Positions 50,375 through 62,077 of a stretch of DNA of 64,000 bases are shown here, piece after piece. Below the pieces are notes generated by a model. It was not told the DNA's origin, did not search any database, and worked only from the letters and a program-made list of their open reading frames with translations. Within the stretch, counting starts at the first letter, position 1; each line of letters opens with the position of its first letter. The translations under genes and the position numbers were made by a program. The stretch is taken from assembly GCA_024138015.1 (NCBI GenBank), contig JAMXBB010000010.1:9678386-9742385 (forward strand). The letters are read 5' to 3'. Source of the stretch: Lumnitzera littorea (lineage: Eukaryota; Streptophyta; Magnoliopsida; Myrtales; Combretaceae).

Positions 50375-50590
50375 TGCATGTTTGGTTAATTTCAAAAGAG
50401 TGAAATAAATGATTATTCTTCATATATAAATCTACTCCTACGTTTAGTTGAAAGAATAGTTGTTTCTTATAAATACTATTATTGGAAAATAAGGGATTAC
50501 AATTCTTTTATAGAACTAAGGAAATAGTTATCTTTTTAACTTTCTAAGGTATATTTTCATATTAATAAATTAATAATTTGTTGTGGTTTG
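50375..50590. repeat. MITE-like stretch related to 34575-34818
   Basis: Shares GTTTGGTTAATTT, GAACTAAGGAAATAG and GGTATATTTTCATATTA with the insertion in the NLR pseudogene (GTTTGGTTGATTT, GACTAAGAGAATAG, GCATACTTTCATATTTA). Ends are not resolved. Confidence 0.45.
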
Positions 50591-51470
50591 CTATTTTGAT
50601 TAATCACCTTAATTAATATGAAATTAAGAATTAACTTGGTTTATTTGATAGGACATTGCATCTTTACATACTTTGTTTTGTCTCACCAAATGTTGATGAC
50701 AAATAAAGTATGGGTATTACCTTCTTTTTATTATATTGAATTATTTTGATCAAAGAAGAGATCATCGTATGAGTAAAAGCTATCCATGGATGGCTCATAT
50801 TAGTTAAGGAGGACGATCGTTGATTGCAAAATTTTGGATTTAGTGGGAGAATGTTATTTATGAAAACTCTATAGAATATAGATTAAAACAAGTATAATTT
50901 TTTTAATTTTACGACATACCTATAAAGTTATGCGAATGACATTTGCTTTATTTCACTTTATACAATTGGGTATTATTATTTGATTACCTATAACACAAGT
51001 TGCTTGTCATTTATTAAGCCATCATTTTTTCTCACACCTTCATTAATCTTTGTGTACGTTAATAAGTTTTACCCACTAAGCATAAGGATTGTTGTGTTTT
51101 GTATTTTAGAGGTCTATGTTGCATTTATTACATGTAACATTAATACATAGTTAATATATGTTATATATAATAAATGTAACATTAATATAAAATCAAAATT
51201 GTATTTATTTTATTTGTATAATTAATTTAATGTAATTGATATTTATATAATATTTATTAATTTTTATAGTAAACATGTGAATTTTTCATATAAATCGATA
51301 CTCATTTTTAAATTATGTAATTGTAAAGTGGGCAATAAGTTAAGGCCAAATTTTGCTCCAAATGTAAATGATATTTTAATATTAATGAAATTATAACTTT
51401 CGTGTAACAATGTTAAATCTGAGTAATGTGGTATTTTAAAAATACAAAAAATATTCATCATTTGGTATAG

Positions 51471-51590
51471 AGTTTTCATCCTATATTCACATATGTCATC
51501 ATCCTTTATTCATACCATTATCACTTTTACAGTTTTCATCCTATATTCACATATGTCATCATCCTTTATTCATACCATTATCACTTTTAC
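51471..51590. repeat. Exact 60-bp tandem duplication upstream of the PPR gene
   Basis: AGTTTTCATCCTATATTCAC through ATCACTTTTAC is present twice with no difference (51471-51530 and 51531-51590), ending about 300 bases before the PPR start codon. Perfect identity means it is recent or an assembly effect. Confidence 0.95.
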
Positions 51591-51893
51591 AATGTTAATT
51601 TTTACTTGAACCATTAAAAAGCTTCTAACATCTATTTAATCTTGACGGAACATTTCTTGTAATTTTTCCGAATAGAAAACATAGAGGCTACTGTTTCGTT
51701 CGTTCTGTCGTTTTTTTTTTTATTATTTTATTTTATTTTTTTCCGTTTATTTCCGGTTCATAAGCATTTATTGGGATAATAAATTCTTTTACCGAGGTCC
51801 ACTCTAGAGAACTAACTCCAATTTGTCAAAATCTAGGACCCAATCTGCAAATTATTATTACACCAAGCGCAACAAATCATCCAGGTACCATTT

Positions 51894-54800
51894 TTGTTTT
51901 CAGTTCCTACATGCAGCTGCAACTACAGATTAACTATAGAAAGAACTATGAGATGCTCCATGGCGACACTGAAATACTTGAAAAATAAGCAACCAGCCCC
52001 TAAAAATCCAATCTTTTCTGCATCTTCATCACCCAAAAGACTTTTCCACCAAAACCCTAATCCCCCATCTCCATCTTCTTCACTTTTTTTGTCTCCTAAT
52101 TCCCCAATCCCGCATTCAAAATCCCACCTTTATGCCACTTTCTTCTGTACCCTAATCCACCTATGGCTCTCATGTCACAGATATTCCAATGCAATGGAAA
52201 CTTTCACTTCAATGAGAAATTGCAATCTTACCCCTCCTAGTTTGTATCACTGGAACCAACTTCTTTACAAGTTTGATGCTTCTGGTTTGGTCTCTCAGGT
52301 TTGGTTGCTCTATACCCAGATGATAAAATGTGGTGTAGATTGTGATTTATTAACTCATAATGTTGTTGTTCACTCTCTATGCAAAATGGGTTATGTCAAT
52401 TTGGGTCTAGAATTGGTTAGGAATAGTTTTAAGGAAGTGGGTGTGGGTTTGGTTAGTTATAATTGTTTGATTTGGGGGTTTTGTAAATTAGGGTTTCCTC
52501 AATATGGGTTTGGGCTTTGTTCTGAAATGGTGAAGAAAAGTTTAAGTCTTGATGGGTTTACTTGTAACATACTGGCTAAAGGGTTTTGCCAAGTTGGGTG
52601 CTTGGAATATGCTGAATTTGTGATGGAGAGTTTGGTTCAAGGTGGCGTAATGAGGGATGTTATCGGTTTTAATACTTTGATTCATGGGTATTGTAAAGCT
52701 GGTAATATGGATCGAGGTCTCAAGTTGTTGAGCAACATAAAAGAGCATGGATTGGTGCCGGATATCATTACTTATAATATATTGATAGATGGGTTTTGTA
52801 GAATAGGGAATTTTGTCGAGGCTAATAACCTTGTTGATGAGATGTCCTCCGTTGGTGATACTAAGAATGGAGCAAGTTCTATGAATTTGGAACCGAACCT
52901 TGTTACGTACACTACACTTATAAATGCTTACTGTAAGAATAAAGAGCTTGATGAAGCATTTACACTGTATAAGGAAATGGTAATGGATGATTATTTACCT
53001 GATGTGGTAACATATAGTTCCATCATAAATGGGCTTTGTAAGTGTGGTATGTTTGGTGAAGCAAAGATACTTTTACGCAAGATGGAGGAGATGGGGACAG
53101 ATCCCAATCATTACTTGTATACTACTCTCATTGATTCATGTTTAAAATTGGGCAGATATATGGAAGCACTTGCTTTCATGGGTCAAATGATAGCTCATGG
53201 AATAATTTTTGATGTAGTTGTTTATACTGCTTTGATGGATGGATTCTTTAAGGTTGGTAAGGCTGAAGAGGCAGAAAAGATGTTTGAGGCTCTGTTGCAG
53301 GATGGTCTTCTTCCAAGTCATGTCACCTATTCTGCAGTTATAAACAATAAGTGCAAGTTAGGAGATATGGAAGCTGTAGAATCTATGGTCAGAGAGATGG
53401 AGGAGGAACAGAGACCCCTAAATGCAGTAATGTATTCTACAATTATTAGTGGCTATATAAAGAAAGGAATGCTCGATAAAGCTGTTGATGTTATGAGGAA
53501 GATGGCTCAGCAGGAGATAATGCCTAATAAATACACTTATTCTGCACTAATTGATGGTTTCTTAAAAGCAAATAAACAAGAGGTTGCACTTGAACTATAT
53601 AGTGAAATGAAATTGATAGGTTTAGAAGACAATGAATTTGTTCTGGATGCCTTCATGAACCACTTGAAAAGAGGTGGAAGAATTGAGGAAGCTGAGGGAA
53701 TGGTTAAAGATATGGTATCTAGAGGATTATTTCTTGATCAGGTTAATTACACATCTGTAATGGACAGCTTCTTTAAAGCAGGAAATGAATCATCTGCCCT
53801 GAAGATGGCTCAAAAATTGATGGAGGACAACATTGGATTTGATGTGGTCACATATAATGTCTTTATTAATGGTCTCATAAAGCTTGGCAAATACAAAACA
53901 GAGTCTGTCCATGGTGGGATTAGGGAGCTAGGTCTGGTTCCTGATCATGCTACATACAACACTATGATTAACGCTCACTGCAAGGAGAAGGATCTGGATA
54001 GTGCTCTCAAATTGTGGCATGAGATGCAGCAGTCTCGATTAACACCCAACTCAATAACCTGCAATATTGTAGTTGAAGCACTCTGTGAAGGTGGTCAGCT
54101 GGAAAAAGCGATGTGTGTTTTAAATCGAATGTCTGTTTGGGGCATAATACCCACATTATCTATTTATAGGGCTATGCTTGATGCATCATCAAAGTGTGGA
54201 AGGGCTGAAGCAATTTTTGATGTTCATGAGAAACTCGTAGACATGGGATTCAAACTCAATCAGGATTCTTATAATTCTCTCATAAACACATTATGCTGTT
54301 TAGGGATGACCAGAAAGGCTTTCTCTGTGTTTAAAGAGATGAGGGAAAAAGGTGTTCCAGCCAACATCATTACATACAATGCCCTTCTACATGGGTATTG
54401 CCAAAGCAGCCATCTTAATAAGGCCATTTCCTTGTATTCTCAATTGTTGGCTGAAGAAGTCTCTCCAAATGTTGCAACATATAATATTCTTCTGGGAGGT
54501 CTGTGTCCTGCTGGTTTCATGAGGGAAGCAGATAAGTTGTTTGGTGAGATGATGGAGAAAGGATTACTTCCTGATGCTACTACTTACGATGCCTTAATCT
54601 CTGGTCATGGGAGACTTGGAAATAAGAAAGAATATCTAAGATTGTACTGTGAGATGATTACAAAGAACTTTGTTCCCAAAACTGGCACCTATAATGTGCT
54701 CATAAGTGATCTTGCCAAGGAAAGCAAAATGGGCCAGGCAAGTGAGCTTGCAAAAGAGATGCAACTAAGAGGAGTGTCCTCTAATTCTTCAACTTATGAT

Positions 54801-55028
54801 ATACTCATTTCAGGCTGGTGTAGTCTATCCAATCAATCAGAGCTGGATAAAAGATTAAAAAAACTTTACAAGGGAGAGGCTAAAAGTTTAATCACTGAGA
54901 TGAATGAAAAGGGGTTTATCCCTTGTAATAGCACCCTTTCCATTATTAGTTATACATTTGCTAAACGTGGGAAGAAGATTGATGCTAAGAAGTTCTTGAA
55001 GGAGATGTACCAAAGAAGGAACACATAA
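51894..55028 (+). CDS. P-class pentatricopeptide repeat protein (At5g14770-like)
   Basis: A single exon of 1044 codons. After about 70 Ser/Pro/Lys-rich residues with several possible starts (Met1, Met19 at 51948, Met23 at 51960) that look like an organelle targeting region, about 26 tandem PPR motifs of 34-35 residues run from about residue 117 to the C-terminus. Typical units begin DVVTYSSIINGLCKCGMFGE and DATTYDALISGHGRLGNKKE. There is no E, DYW or MutS-related domain, so it is P-class: such proteins bind organellar RNA and affect its stability, splicing or translation. From memory its layout and C-terminal region (KGFIPCNSTLSIISYTFAKR) agree with Arabidopsis At5g14770, a predicted mitochondrial protein. 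One motif (near residue 310) carries about 10 extra residues (TKNGASSMNLEP). The RNA target is unknown. Confidence 0.93.
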   Translation: MFSVPTCSCNYRLTIERTMRCSMATLKYLKNKQPAPKNPIFSASSSPKRLFHQNPNPPSPSSSLFLSPNSPIPHSKSHLYATFFCTLIHLWLSCHRYSNAMETFTSMRNCNLTPPSLYHWNQLLYKFDASGLVSQVWLLYTQMIKCGVDCDLLTHNVVVHSLCKMGYVNLGLELVRNSFKEVGVGLVSYNCLIWGFCKLGFPQYGFGLCSEMVKKSLSLDGFTCNILAKGFCQVGCLEYAEFVMESLVQGGVMRDVIGFNTLIHGYCKAGNMDRGLKLLSNIKEHGLVPDIITYNILIDGFCRIGNFVEANNLVDEMSSVGDTKNGASSMNLEPNLVTYTTLINAYCKNKELDEAFTLYKEMVMDDYLPDVVTYSSIINGLCKCGMFGEAKILLRKMEEMGTDPNHYLYTTLIDSCLKLGRYMEALAFMGQMIAHGIIFDVVVYTALMDGFFKVGKAEEAEKMFEALLQDGLLPSHVTYSAVINNKCKLGDMEAVESMVREMEEEQRPLNAVMYSTIISGYIKKGMLDKAVDVMRKMAQQEIMPNKYTYSALIDGFLKANKQEVALELYSEMKLIGLEDNEFVLDAFMNHLKRGGRIEEAEGMVKDMVSRGLFLDQVNYTSVMDSFFKAGNESSALKMAQKLMEDNIGFDVVTYNVFINGLIKLGKYKTESVHGGIRELGLVPDHATYNTMINAHCKEKDLDSALKLWHEMQQSRLTPNSITCNIVVEALCEGGQLEKAMCVLNRMSVWGIIPTLSIYRAMLDASSKCGRAEAIFDVHEKLVDMGFKLNQDSYNSLINTLCCLGMTRKAFSVFKEMREKGVPANIITYNALLHGYCQSSHLNKAISLYSQLLAEEVSPNVATYNILLGGLCPAGFMREADKLFGEMMEKGLLPDATTYDALISGHGRLGNKKEYLRLYCEMITKNFVPKTGTYNVLISDLAKESKMGQASELAKEMQLRGVSSNSSTYDILISGWCSLSNQSELDKRLKKLYKGEAKSLITEMNEKGFIPCNSTLSIISYTFAKRGKKIDAKKFLKEMYQRRNT

Positions 55029-56685
55029 TAATACATCTTATTAATATAAAAAGAAGAATGCAGTATTGGATGATCAGCTCCTGGAGCAGTTAGACAGTTG
55101 TCTTTTAAAGGCAAACCTGCAGCTGTAATATGGTATACTTCCTTGATGAAATTTTGTGGTGGATGCTTGTTTGTCTTGGTTTGAGGGATGCATGTGGGAC
55201 TGTGGTCAACATAGTGTGTGTAGGTATATATACATATATATAGTTTGTCTGTGCTTTTTCCATAATTTTGTGCAAGAATGAAAGTTATACTGTCAAGAAA
55301 ACTAATGAAAAATGGATGGAGGAAATTAAATTCTTTTGCAACCAACCTTCTCTTTTGATATATCTGTATGGATTATTCATTATTCACTGGATGGTTATCA
55401 GTATTTTGTAGAGCTTAAAATATCAGTTAAGTGTACAGACTTAACTTAAAAATGTGATTGTATTGAATTAGATAAGACCATTAGATGAATGTCTTGCCAA
55501 AGCTTTACCAGGAACATTTTATTTTTGGGGCATTGTTCCCTTGAGTTGAACTTAGTTTCTTGTCTGATGAGGGGTGCAAAATTATCTGTCCAGCTCTGTC
55601 TTGAGGTTTCCTGGTGGCATGAGGACCAAGATAAAGCCATTATTCCTTACCCAAAAAGATAATGCCATTATTTAAGCTTATCTTAGTGACATGTTAGGTT
55701 GTAATGATATGACAGTTCTTATTCTTTTCCCCCTAACCAAAAGTTCACCGGAATGGATTATTGTTGCATTATCCATGCCTCTGTCATCATTTTATTTTCA
55801 GTTAACGGTGCTTCGCTCTGATCACATTCTCTTAAAAAGTTAATATGCAGGATTTTAACTGCTTATGAAAATGCTCTGTCATGTCCCGCTATCGTTCCTG
55901 GAATTTTTGAGTTTTGACCATGATGAAGCATGATGAACTTAATGTTTGTGATTCTTAACTAGGAAACTTCATGTATCTGGTATATCTTTCAGTTGATAAG
56001 GAGTGCACATGTCAAGGAAGGTAGAATAGAAACTGTTAGTGGGACTAAACTGCTGTTTCTATGTCCTTTTCCAAGGTTTGTCCGGATGTAATGTAGCAGG
56101 CCTCACTGTGATGACTTTTAAGATCTATAAGTCTGCAATAACAGCAACTACTGCTGCAAATTTTACTTTGCCCTTATGCTGGAGGTCTTGAAGCCACCGA
56201 AGGCAAGATTTTGGTGGTGAGTGCATTTTAATTATCTTGCTGGCTAACCATGCACAAAATCTGGCACTATCAATGCCACCATTTCTTCTAGCCAGAATAT
56301 CATATGTCTACTCACTGAACGGTTATAAACAACTGCAGATGTTGACACCATTGTGGATGTGGGAACAAGCATATCTTCTATTTAGGAATCAATGCCCTGG
56401 TTGGTTTTTAGATATCACAAATTTTGCCCATTATTGTAGCTCACCTTATATTTTGCCTGCAACCACTTCATCATCTTTGCTGTTATATCCATCATATGTT
56501 TTCCTATATGTTATGCTGGTTTGCTCAAAGCTTATGCTTCCGGTCTTGTAGTTGAGTTTGACCTCACTTTGATGATATCTAATATTTACTGAAATATTCC
56601 GGGCTATCAAAGCATTATTTTTATCAAGGATGATCTCAAACATTTTTGAAGACTGTTGGCCCTTGGGATCTGGTCAATGGGCAAT
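55029..56685. other. PPR gene 3' flank, no further gene
   Basis: No second gene recognised. The open frame 54950-55345 is antisense to the PPR end and the one at 56237-56551 has no conserved motif. A 3' UTR of unknown length begins at 55029. Confidence 0.5.
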
Positions 56686-57140
56686 TTTTTTTTTTTTTGG
56701 GGAAAATTCAGGTTTTTGTATTTTTTATATATAAGAAGAGAAATCTAAGATGTACAAAAAGTAGCTAATTTATCAATCCACAAACAACAAAAGCAAAAGA
56801 TCGTGGATGGGTAGCTTAGCTTAACTCAATGAGCTCATTGTCACTATACATCAATAAAAGACAAAATGATCCTAGTTAAAACAAAAGTTAAAGTAGGATG
56901 AGCCTCTAAACGTCTAGAGTTCCTTTCTTTTCAAATAAAATAAAAAGCAACTGCTAGACATCTTCTCCATTTGTTAGAGCCAAGTCCTCTTAATGCTTCA
57001 ATAAATGTAGTCAAGGCTGGGGATAACAAAATGTCGTCCATCGTTGAAATGTGGGGAATACAAAGTTCTAACCATATATCTTTTGCATAAGCACATGTAA
57101 TGAAAAGGTGCATGTGATTTTCTTCTTTTGTGGTCAATGG
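56686..57140 (-). pseudogene. LINE 3' fragment
   Basis: On the minus strand a frame from 57137 reads EENHMHLFITCAYAKDIWLE, the E..HLF..C..A..IW pattern of the zinc-binding region after LINE reverse transcriptases, followed by a LAVAFYFI stop KERNSRR segment that matches the family's ...IW.ERN. The plus-strand T-run at about 56687-56698 would be the A-rich tail of the element read in its own direction. Its last 150 bases resemble those of the fragment at 61155-61935 (CTAAGATGTACAAAA / CTAAGATGTACAAGA), so both belong to one LINE family. Confidence 0.7.
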
Positions 57141-58990
57141 GTGATTTTAGTGAAATCAGTTTGTTAGGATTTTTTCCTTTATGGTTGGAACCTATAATGA
57201 TTAGTGTTTTGAGTGCTCGTAAGAGAGAAGACTCTAGATTTTGAAGGCTTGTTAAGGGGGACTTTTCGAACTCTTCAAAGCTGTGTTAGGATAACGCTTC
57301 TGCTTTTTTATCACTGTTGTGTAAATACTCATTTATACATTATTATTATCCCTTGGTCTCCTTAGATATGCATCAATCTAATAGTTTATTTATTTATTTT
57401 TTTTATGTACAGATATAAAAAACAACAAAATAAAGATATTTATTTCCTAATAGAACTGTATGCCCAACACTACTCTCCCTTTAGATAGGGAGTGTGTCCG
57501 TAAGTTCTTATTGGATAAATGCTACCATCTTCAACTAACTCCAACCAGAAGAACTTCTTAGTAGTGCTCATGTGTAAAAGGTCGTTACAGTTAAAACACA
57601 ATCCTTTAGCTATACAATTTATCATCTATTCTATCAACACCCCCTCCCCCCTTCCCTACTCACCCAAACGATTAAAAAGATAAAAGGAAAATAATATCAT
57701 CTCTTCTTGGGTTAGACAGCACACTGGTTTGCCATCAATACTCACAACTTTTGTTATTTCCTTACAATGCTGCAACATCTTAGCTACCAACTGTCGAGTG
57801 ATGTGCTACTCTATCTAGTTATGGGGTTTGGGAGTTTCACATCAACCCAAAGGGCCTTAAATAATACTAAAGTGAATAAGTCTACATGATGTGCTAGTAA
57901 CATATGGAATTGCTTGGAAAATTCCTCTACAGCATTGGTGTTGATATGGGGGGGAGCCGTGAATGAACACACGACATTTAGTATCGCATGAATCGAGGGG
58001 ATGTGTTTGAACCTCGAGATGGTTCGATGAGTAAATAATAGTAAGAGGTTGAGTAGGTCTCAAGCACTAATAATTAATATGACGCATCTACGTTTCATAC
58101 GAACTTGAGTTGTACTTAATATTATGTATAAGTGTGGCCAAAGGACATTTACTACTAATCCACATATAATGGATCAAATAAGAGTAAACAAGAGTAAGTA
58201 AAAAACATTTAGTTCACGAGAGTATGTCTAAATATCAATAATATTCACTGTTGTGGCTATTACAATTTACAAGTATTTATATAACCCAATTAGAGTTAAT
58301 CTTAGGTTAGTGTAAACTACAAAAAAATTGATACCCAAAAGAAAAAAGAAATAATTTATAAGGGTAAAATTATAATTAAATATAAAGAATATTCAGTTAC
58401 AAAAGAACAATATGAATGCCAGGAGAATAAGACGTATGTTAGTTGTCCATTTGTGGTCCTAATGATACGATTTGCTAAGCTGAGCAGATTTTAAACAAGT
58501 AAGGTCGTGATTGGTTGCTTAGATGTTCTGGATTGAAGTAGGGTTGGTTCAAGAGGTGGTCCTTTGTTAGGTTAGCCTTGGATGATTGGCTCAGGATCAA
58601 GGTCAACTCAGCCTTGGTCATGTATCAAGTTGGTAGTATGCAGGTTCGATGCTTGACCTTGTATCGACTTATTGTGGAGGGTTTAGGTCGGCTTAGCAAT
58701 AGGTCGATTGTCTCTTGGATAAGGTGGAGAGTAGAGTAACTCGATAGGATAGGTTAGAGAATGCATTACTTTTTGGAGTTTAACTCCTTTTGAGCAGCTC
58801 GATGAACCACATGAGTGAGTCTTTAGGCTCGAGAGCATATGATTAGGCCATGATTCCTATCAGTTGTGACTCAACTTTGCTAACTTAAAGGATTCCTAGT
58901 GATTGTGGCTAAATTGGATGTGGTATTCCTTAAATCTGTTACAAGAGGAGCTTCATTCCTTAGGCCTCCCAATCGGGTGGAAAAACACCA
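57141..58990. other. Intergenic, no gene recognised
   Basis: No gene recognised on either strand. The stretch 58500-58960 is less AT-rich and contains repeated GGTTCGATG/AGGTCGGCTTAG wording that hints at an old retroelement, but no protein motif can be read. Confidence 0.4.
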
Positions 58991-58999
58991 AAACCCAGC

Positions 59000-60150
59000 C
59001 TTCTTTTGATAACTTAGTAGTTTTATTGAATAAAGATTAAAATGTGTATAAAAGAGTAAAAGTAGTATGATTGAAATTACAAAAACACTAGTTACACAAC
59101 CAAGATAAACTATGAGCTACCCATAGATATTCAATATTCAAAGTGCTAAGCATTCATAGGAAGTCCCCTCTCTTCAATCATTACACTCCTTCACAAGTAA
59201 TAAATGGTAGTTGAGAAGGCAACTTTCCAAAAAAACTCTTGGAGTCCTTAAGGCACATGATGGTACTTTGATTTGTGAGTAGAGCATCTCATATGATCTT
59301 CATTATATGCCAAACTTTAGGAGCATAGTAGCAATTTAAGAACTAATATTCATGGAATTGAGGTTCCTCTTGACACAAGAAGTAGCAATTGGAAGGAGTT
59401 AAACCCCACGGGACAAGCTTATCTAGGTTAGCTTCTTGAATGGCTAAACCAAAGAATACAAGAAGAGTATGATATATGCTTCTTAGACCATACACATTTT
59501 GAGTCTAAGGAAACATTGTGCTAGGATATGGCAAAGCTTCATAGGGTCTACTTCTAATGATCTCTCCAAGGGGAAGGGCTCTTAACTTCATCCTAAAGGT
59601 TACTTTCTAGCTATTGCGAACCTCGCAAAGCTATTAAGAGATAGTGCACTAGTCCTAATTTGGTTTGATGTAAACTAATGATACAACGGTCCTATAGGTG
59701 CCAATAATTAAACCATGAGGAAATAGTGTTCCTATTATGGCATTTCCTAGTCACAAAGGCCTTAAATAGTTGTTTAAGGTCTAGTAGCTTACTTAAAGCC
59801 CACATGCAAATTGAAGGAACTCTAGCTGCCTAAAAGCTTTGACCTCTTAAGAGTATGGAGTGTACCCAATTCACCCAAAGGCTTCACTTAAAGGGATTAC
59901 TCAATCTCTAAGAACACTTGAGTTGTAGTCCTTTATTCCACGCAATGGGGTCCATAATCCCAAGTCCACCTTCATTCCTTGGTTTGTAAACTCTATATTA
60001 AGACTTTGGCCTTTGAATGAACCCTCTCTATCATTCTAAAAGAAGTTCCTAAAACAAGCTGGGATCTCTTTAAGTACCCTCTTGGGAAGAATGGACTCTA
60101 AATACCAATAGGTTTGAAGGGAAAAGCTAGTGGCCTTGATTGAATGCTAA
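59000..60150 (-). pseudogene. LINE reverse-transcriptase 3' fragment
   Basis: On the minus strand, in shifting frames, a run reads KPRNEGGLGIMDPIAWNKGL near 59960, then a SLWVNWVHSILLRGQSF-like run near 59860, then FVTRKCHNRNT followed by an SWF.YWHL piece near 59710. This order (GGLG(I/V).D...WN.., W...H..LL......W, G.GR.T..W.D.W) is the region after the RT domain in plant LINEs. A decayed final piece near 59220 reads WKVAFSTTIYYL, like the family's ..A...IYHIW. Many stops are present. Confidence 0.7.
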
Positions 60151-60159
60151 ACCCACCTA

Positions 60160-61150
60160 CATAGCCATTGGCAAATTTTGATGCCGTGCAAAATGTTCAT
60201 ATCCATTTAGTCATGAAAGTGGGTTTTGGATGTCATTGTATCCTTGGAAATCCAACTTGGAGTAGCATGGCATATAGGGGAAGTCACTGGTCTTTTTGTT
60301 GGCAGCATATGTTGCCTGAAAATATGTGTGATAAGTACCCTTTGAAACCCCATCTACGTGACATGACAAAGGAGATCATTATAGCTAGAAGGTTAGGGAT
60401 CAAGTTTCATTGGGTGAATTGGCTACCAGAATGGTTGTTGTTGGCATGCCCAATTCATTGCTGCTTAGGGGGAGGTTGGGCAGTAGAGTTCACAACCTTC
60501 ACCTCCATTATGGCTTGGGTTGACTGCATGTGTGTGTTGCATGCCTAAGAACTCTTGTGCTCGCTATCAAACATGTGTTGGTGGGTGCTGTCACCTTGCA
60601 TGATGATGTCGGTGTTGCTGCCTTTTGGTTGCAACCCACTGATCTCTATCTTGATTTCCCAACAACTGAAGTGCCATTTCATATCATACCTTCCATATCC
60701 TTTACCCTATATAGCCAGTATTGTTCCATAGGAGCCAACCCTTTGAGATAAGATACAAAACAGAAGCTAAATCCAAGCACAGTAAAACACAAAACTAGTA
60801 GCCTAAAAGAGAGAGAGATTTATTAGATTTGAGTGATATTTACAATGAAGTAATCAGCTATGAGCCTGGTTGTTTAATGTATGTGGAAAACTATTAAATG
60901 GGAATGTATGGTTGAAGAAGAATATATGTAACTATGGGTTTACTATGTGTATCTGTGTATGTTGATATATACTAAAGTGTGTGTTGGAGTATCTACTGAA
61001 GTGTGTATATGGGTACAAAGGCAAGTTTGAATTTGGGTATGTACAGTATTTGTATATGGGTATTTGGTAAGTGTGAGGTAGGACAAGTGTTTGGATTAGT
61101 GGGTATGGCTGTGTGTAGTGACTGCAAATGAGGTAGGTTTTGGTGTTGAT
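60160..61150. other. Intergenic, unassigned open frames
   Basis: The frames at 60168-60548 (126 codons, Trp/Cys/His-rich) and 60530-60751 are open but match no family I recognise; no splice partners or start context support them. 60880-61130 is TG-rich simple sequence. Confidence 0.35.
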
Positions 61151-61154
61151 AGTG

Positions 61155-61935
61155 GACAGTGTTTTTTTTGGGTAAGGTTAGAAATTGTATATTATTTAAA
61201 GAAAATAAATACAGCTAAGATGTACAAGAGAGGCTAGGTTGGTTATCCACAACTAAAGAAAGAAAAAGATTGTGGATGACAAATTTGGCAGCACAATAAG
61301 TGCACAAGACTATACATCTAAATAAGACAATGATCTTAGCTAAGGCAAAAGTTGAGGATGGTTGGGCTCTTGTATGTCTAGGGTTCCTTTCTTTCCATAT
61401 ATGATAGAGCACTATTGTTGGAATCTTCCACAATTTTGGGGACCCAAGTCTCTTGAAAATCTCCACCAACGATGACATAGACACTAAAGAAAGATCAAGC
61501 ATAATGGATGGAGTGCAATCCTGTTGGAACTCAACTCAGATTGCTCTAGTGAATTCATACGTAATAAATAGATGGTTGTGATCTTCCTAAGAGGAACAAA
61601 GAAAACAAAGGTTGTGGGTGATGATGCCCTAATGTAGCAATTTGTCTTGGGTTAGAAATCTTTCTTTGAATGCTAGCTACAAAATGAAGGAATGTTGAGG
61701 AAGGTTAGCTTTGTTCCATGTAATGTTGTGGCATGGTGTGACAGGGTGCTTTGGTCCCAAGAGTTCCGTAAGCTGATTTGATGGTGTAGCCATTTCTAGG
61801 CTTGGCTAACCAAACAAATGAGTCTTCAACTCCCAACTTAGGCACTACATGAGGCAGTAGAGTTGATTTAATGGTATTCCAATGTTCCCTGCTTGGCATT
61901 GCCATACATCTCCCTCAATGATCTCACTCAACTTA
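61155..61935 (-). pseudogene. LINE 3' fragment (zinc-binding region to 3' end)
   Basis: Minus-strand wording in order: DSFVWLAKPRNGYTIKSAYG (near 61810), KANLPQHSFILWLAFKERFL (near 61700-61650), then TQDKLLHYGI and NLCFLCSS near 61600, HNHLFI near 61570, KLWKIPTIVLYHIWKERNPR near 61400. This is the conserved tail of plant LINE ORF2 (W.......K..W.......T...L...G......C..C...E...HLF..C, then ..A.VYHIW.ERN). Stops and a frameshift between the pieces make it a relic. It shares its 3' end with the fragment at 56686-57140. Confidence 0.8.
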
Positions 61936-62006
61936 GCCTCCTTGGACTCGCTCATTTTATATATGGATCTCTCCCCTATAAACACATGAGTAATACTGCT
62001 CACCAT

Positions 62007-62010
<4 letters not shown>

Positions 62011-62070
<60 letters not shown>
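62011..62070. repeat. (CT)n(AT)n compound microsatellite
   Basis: About 17 CT units followed by about 13 AT units. It lies between the LINE fragment and the pararetroviral stretch. Confidence 0.95.

Positions 62071-62077
<7 letters not shown>

Larger units (their letters stand above)
47946..51470. other. CBL10 3' flank and intergenic DNA
   Basis: The first about 500 bases after the CBL10 stop probably include its 3' UTR; no poly(A) signal could be assigned with confidence. The remainder has no gene but holds a 68-bp tandem duplication, a Mutator-type MITE and another MITE-like stretch (listed separately). Confidence 0.5.

Noticed and set aside
51471..51590. CRISPR-like array
   Set aside because: Only two adjacent identical units without spacers, in a plant nuclear genome; a simple tandem duplication.
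54950..55345. 131-codon minus-strand frame overlapping the PPR end
   Set aside because: Antisense to a conserved coding region, with no protein-like motifs.
60168..60751. Two overlapping open frames of 126 and 73 codons
   Set aside because: No recognisable domain, no splice partners, and located between LINE fragments; chance open frames are likely.
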